Part shown: piece by piece, positions 63,205 through 64,000 of the stretch
Layout of the letters: the number at the start of each line of letters is the position of its first letter
How positions within the stretch are numbered: position 1 is the first letter of the stretch
Assembly (NCBI GenBank): GCA_034509425.1
Contig: JAVTVJ010000371.1
Location: 248,001-312,000, forward strand
Reading direction: 5' to 3'
DNA: 64,000 nucleotides
Source of the DNA: Eopsaltria australis
Lineage: Eukaryota; Chordata; Aves; Passeriformes; Petroicidae
Notes under the pieces: model-generated
Seen by the model: the letters and a program-made list of their open reading frames with translations, nothing else
What the model was told of the DNA's origin: nothing
Database searches by the model: none
Made by a program: the position numbers and the translations under genes

Positions 63205-63620
63205 CACAGGGGACTGGAGCACAGTTTTTACGAGAGGCAGCTGAGCAACCTGGGGGTATTTAGCCTGGAGAAAAGGAGGTTCAGAGAAAATCTTATCACT
63301 CTTTACAACTACCAGAAAGGAGGCTGTAGCCAGGTGGGGGTCAGTCTCCTCTCCCAAGTAACAAGTAATAGTACAAGAGGAAATCACCAGCAAGGTTTAG
63401 ATTGGACATGAGAAAAAATTTCTTCACTGAAAGGGTTGTGTAGCCCTGGAATGGGTTGCCCAGGGAAGGGGCACGGTCCTTGGAAGTGTTCAAACAACCT
63501 GAGGATGTGGCACCTCGGGACATGATTTAGTGGTGAACATGGTGGTGCTGGATTAATGGTTGGAGTCCATGATCTTAGAGGTGTTTTCTAACCTTAACAA
63601 TTCTAGGTTCTATGATAAGG
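63205..63620 (+). repeat. CR1 LINE 3' end, sense
   Basis: Encodes the ORF2 end ([18 protein letters not shown], then [19 protein letters not shown]) and then a 3' untranslated region (TTAGATTGGACATGAG, GAATGGGTTGCCCAGGGAAG) ending GATCTTAGAGGTGTTTTCTA and TTCTAGGTTCTATGAT. One of the better-preserved copies in the window. Confidence 0.93.
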
Positions 63621-64000
63621 TTTGAGTGTCCCAGCCCAGACACTGCCCAAGGTGTGTGGCACTTCTGTGTAACAATGTGTACAACAACAGGCGCCAAAAT
63701 TAATACATTGTCCACAGGTGATCTCTTCAAATGGTTCAGACTCCAGAAAGAAGTCTGGGGCTGGATATCCTGACGTTACTAATGAAGGTGAATTACATTT
63801 TTCATCTGCCAGCAACAGAGTCAGAGAGAGAGAAAACACCAGGCCATGATGAGCAGTATCTGGTCCTTGACTAGTGCTGTTGGAAAATAGGAGAGCTAGT
63901 GAGTGTGTCCTGAAGGCAGCATGTCTGCAATTTCCTAGTTTTTTGCATAAAACAGAAAAGATAGCATTTCCATAGCAGGGAAAAACTACCCCAAAGGGGA
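63621..64000. other. intergenic to window end
   Basis: About 380 bp with no recognised gene or repeat. Confidence 0.5.

Overview
The window is vertebrate, almost certainly avian, genomic DNA. Evidence: short exons with GT-AG introns, CpG islands at gene starts, many CR1 LINE 3' fragments in both orientations (the typical bird/reptile repeat), and one ERVK/betaretrovirus-like provirus. A 523-base run of N marks an assembly gap. The gene set CD200R-like, GTPBP8 and NEPRO matches a block that is adjacent on human chromosome 3q13.2. I cannot name the species.

Layout. 1-4755: AT-rich intergenic DNA without a recognisable gene. 4756-7997: a short, internally deleted endogenous retrovirus with two 572-bp LTRs, a primer-binding site, a broken gag-like region, a polypurine tract and a 6-bp target-site duplication. 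7998-15726: mostly unassigned, with the gap at 12107-12629; it may hold the missing tail of the next gene. 15727-19151 (minus): four consecutive exons of a CD200R-type immunoglobulin receptor (end of signal peptide, V domain, C2 domain, transmembrane segment). 19152-26845: CR1 pieces and intergenic DNA. 26846-29693 (plus): GTPBP8, complete, 6 exons, 275 aa. 33024-34782 (plus): TAF13, complete, 4 exons, 124 aa. 35767-41092 (minus): NEPRO, complete, 9 exons, 530 aa, convergent with TAF13. 42342-59454 (plus): a 16-exon SPIRE-family actin-nucleator gene, 628 aa, with KIND domain, WH2 motifs, a SPIRE-box-like helix and a FYVE-like zinc finger. 59700-64000: intergenic, CR1-rich, with a strong CTCF-like motif.

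The genes do not form one pathway: an immune inhibitory-type receptor, an EngB/YihA-type GTPase, a TFIID subunit, a nucleolar RNase P/MRP-associated protein, and an actin nucleator. GTPBP8, TAF13 and NEPRO each start in a CpG island, as housekeeping genes do; the SPIRE-like gene does not, suggesting restricted expression.

Most notable: the SPIRE-like gene is distinct from what I know of SPIRE1 and SPIRE2 (short, apparently missing one WH2 motif, one GC-AG intron); TAF13 lies inside the GTPBP8-NEPRO interval although the human gene is on another chromosome; and the provirus carries a very GC-rich insert resembling a cellular CpG-island promoter inside its gag reading frame, plus LTR differences clustered in U5. 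Exon models were made by eye from splice sites, phase and homology; reading phase agrees across every junction given.
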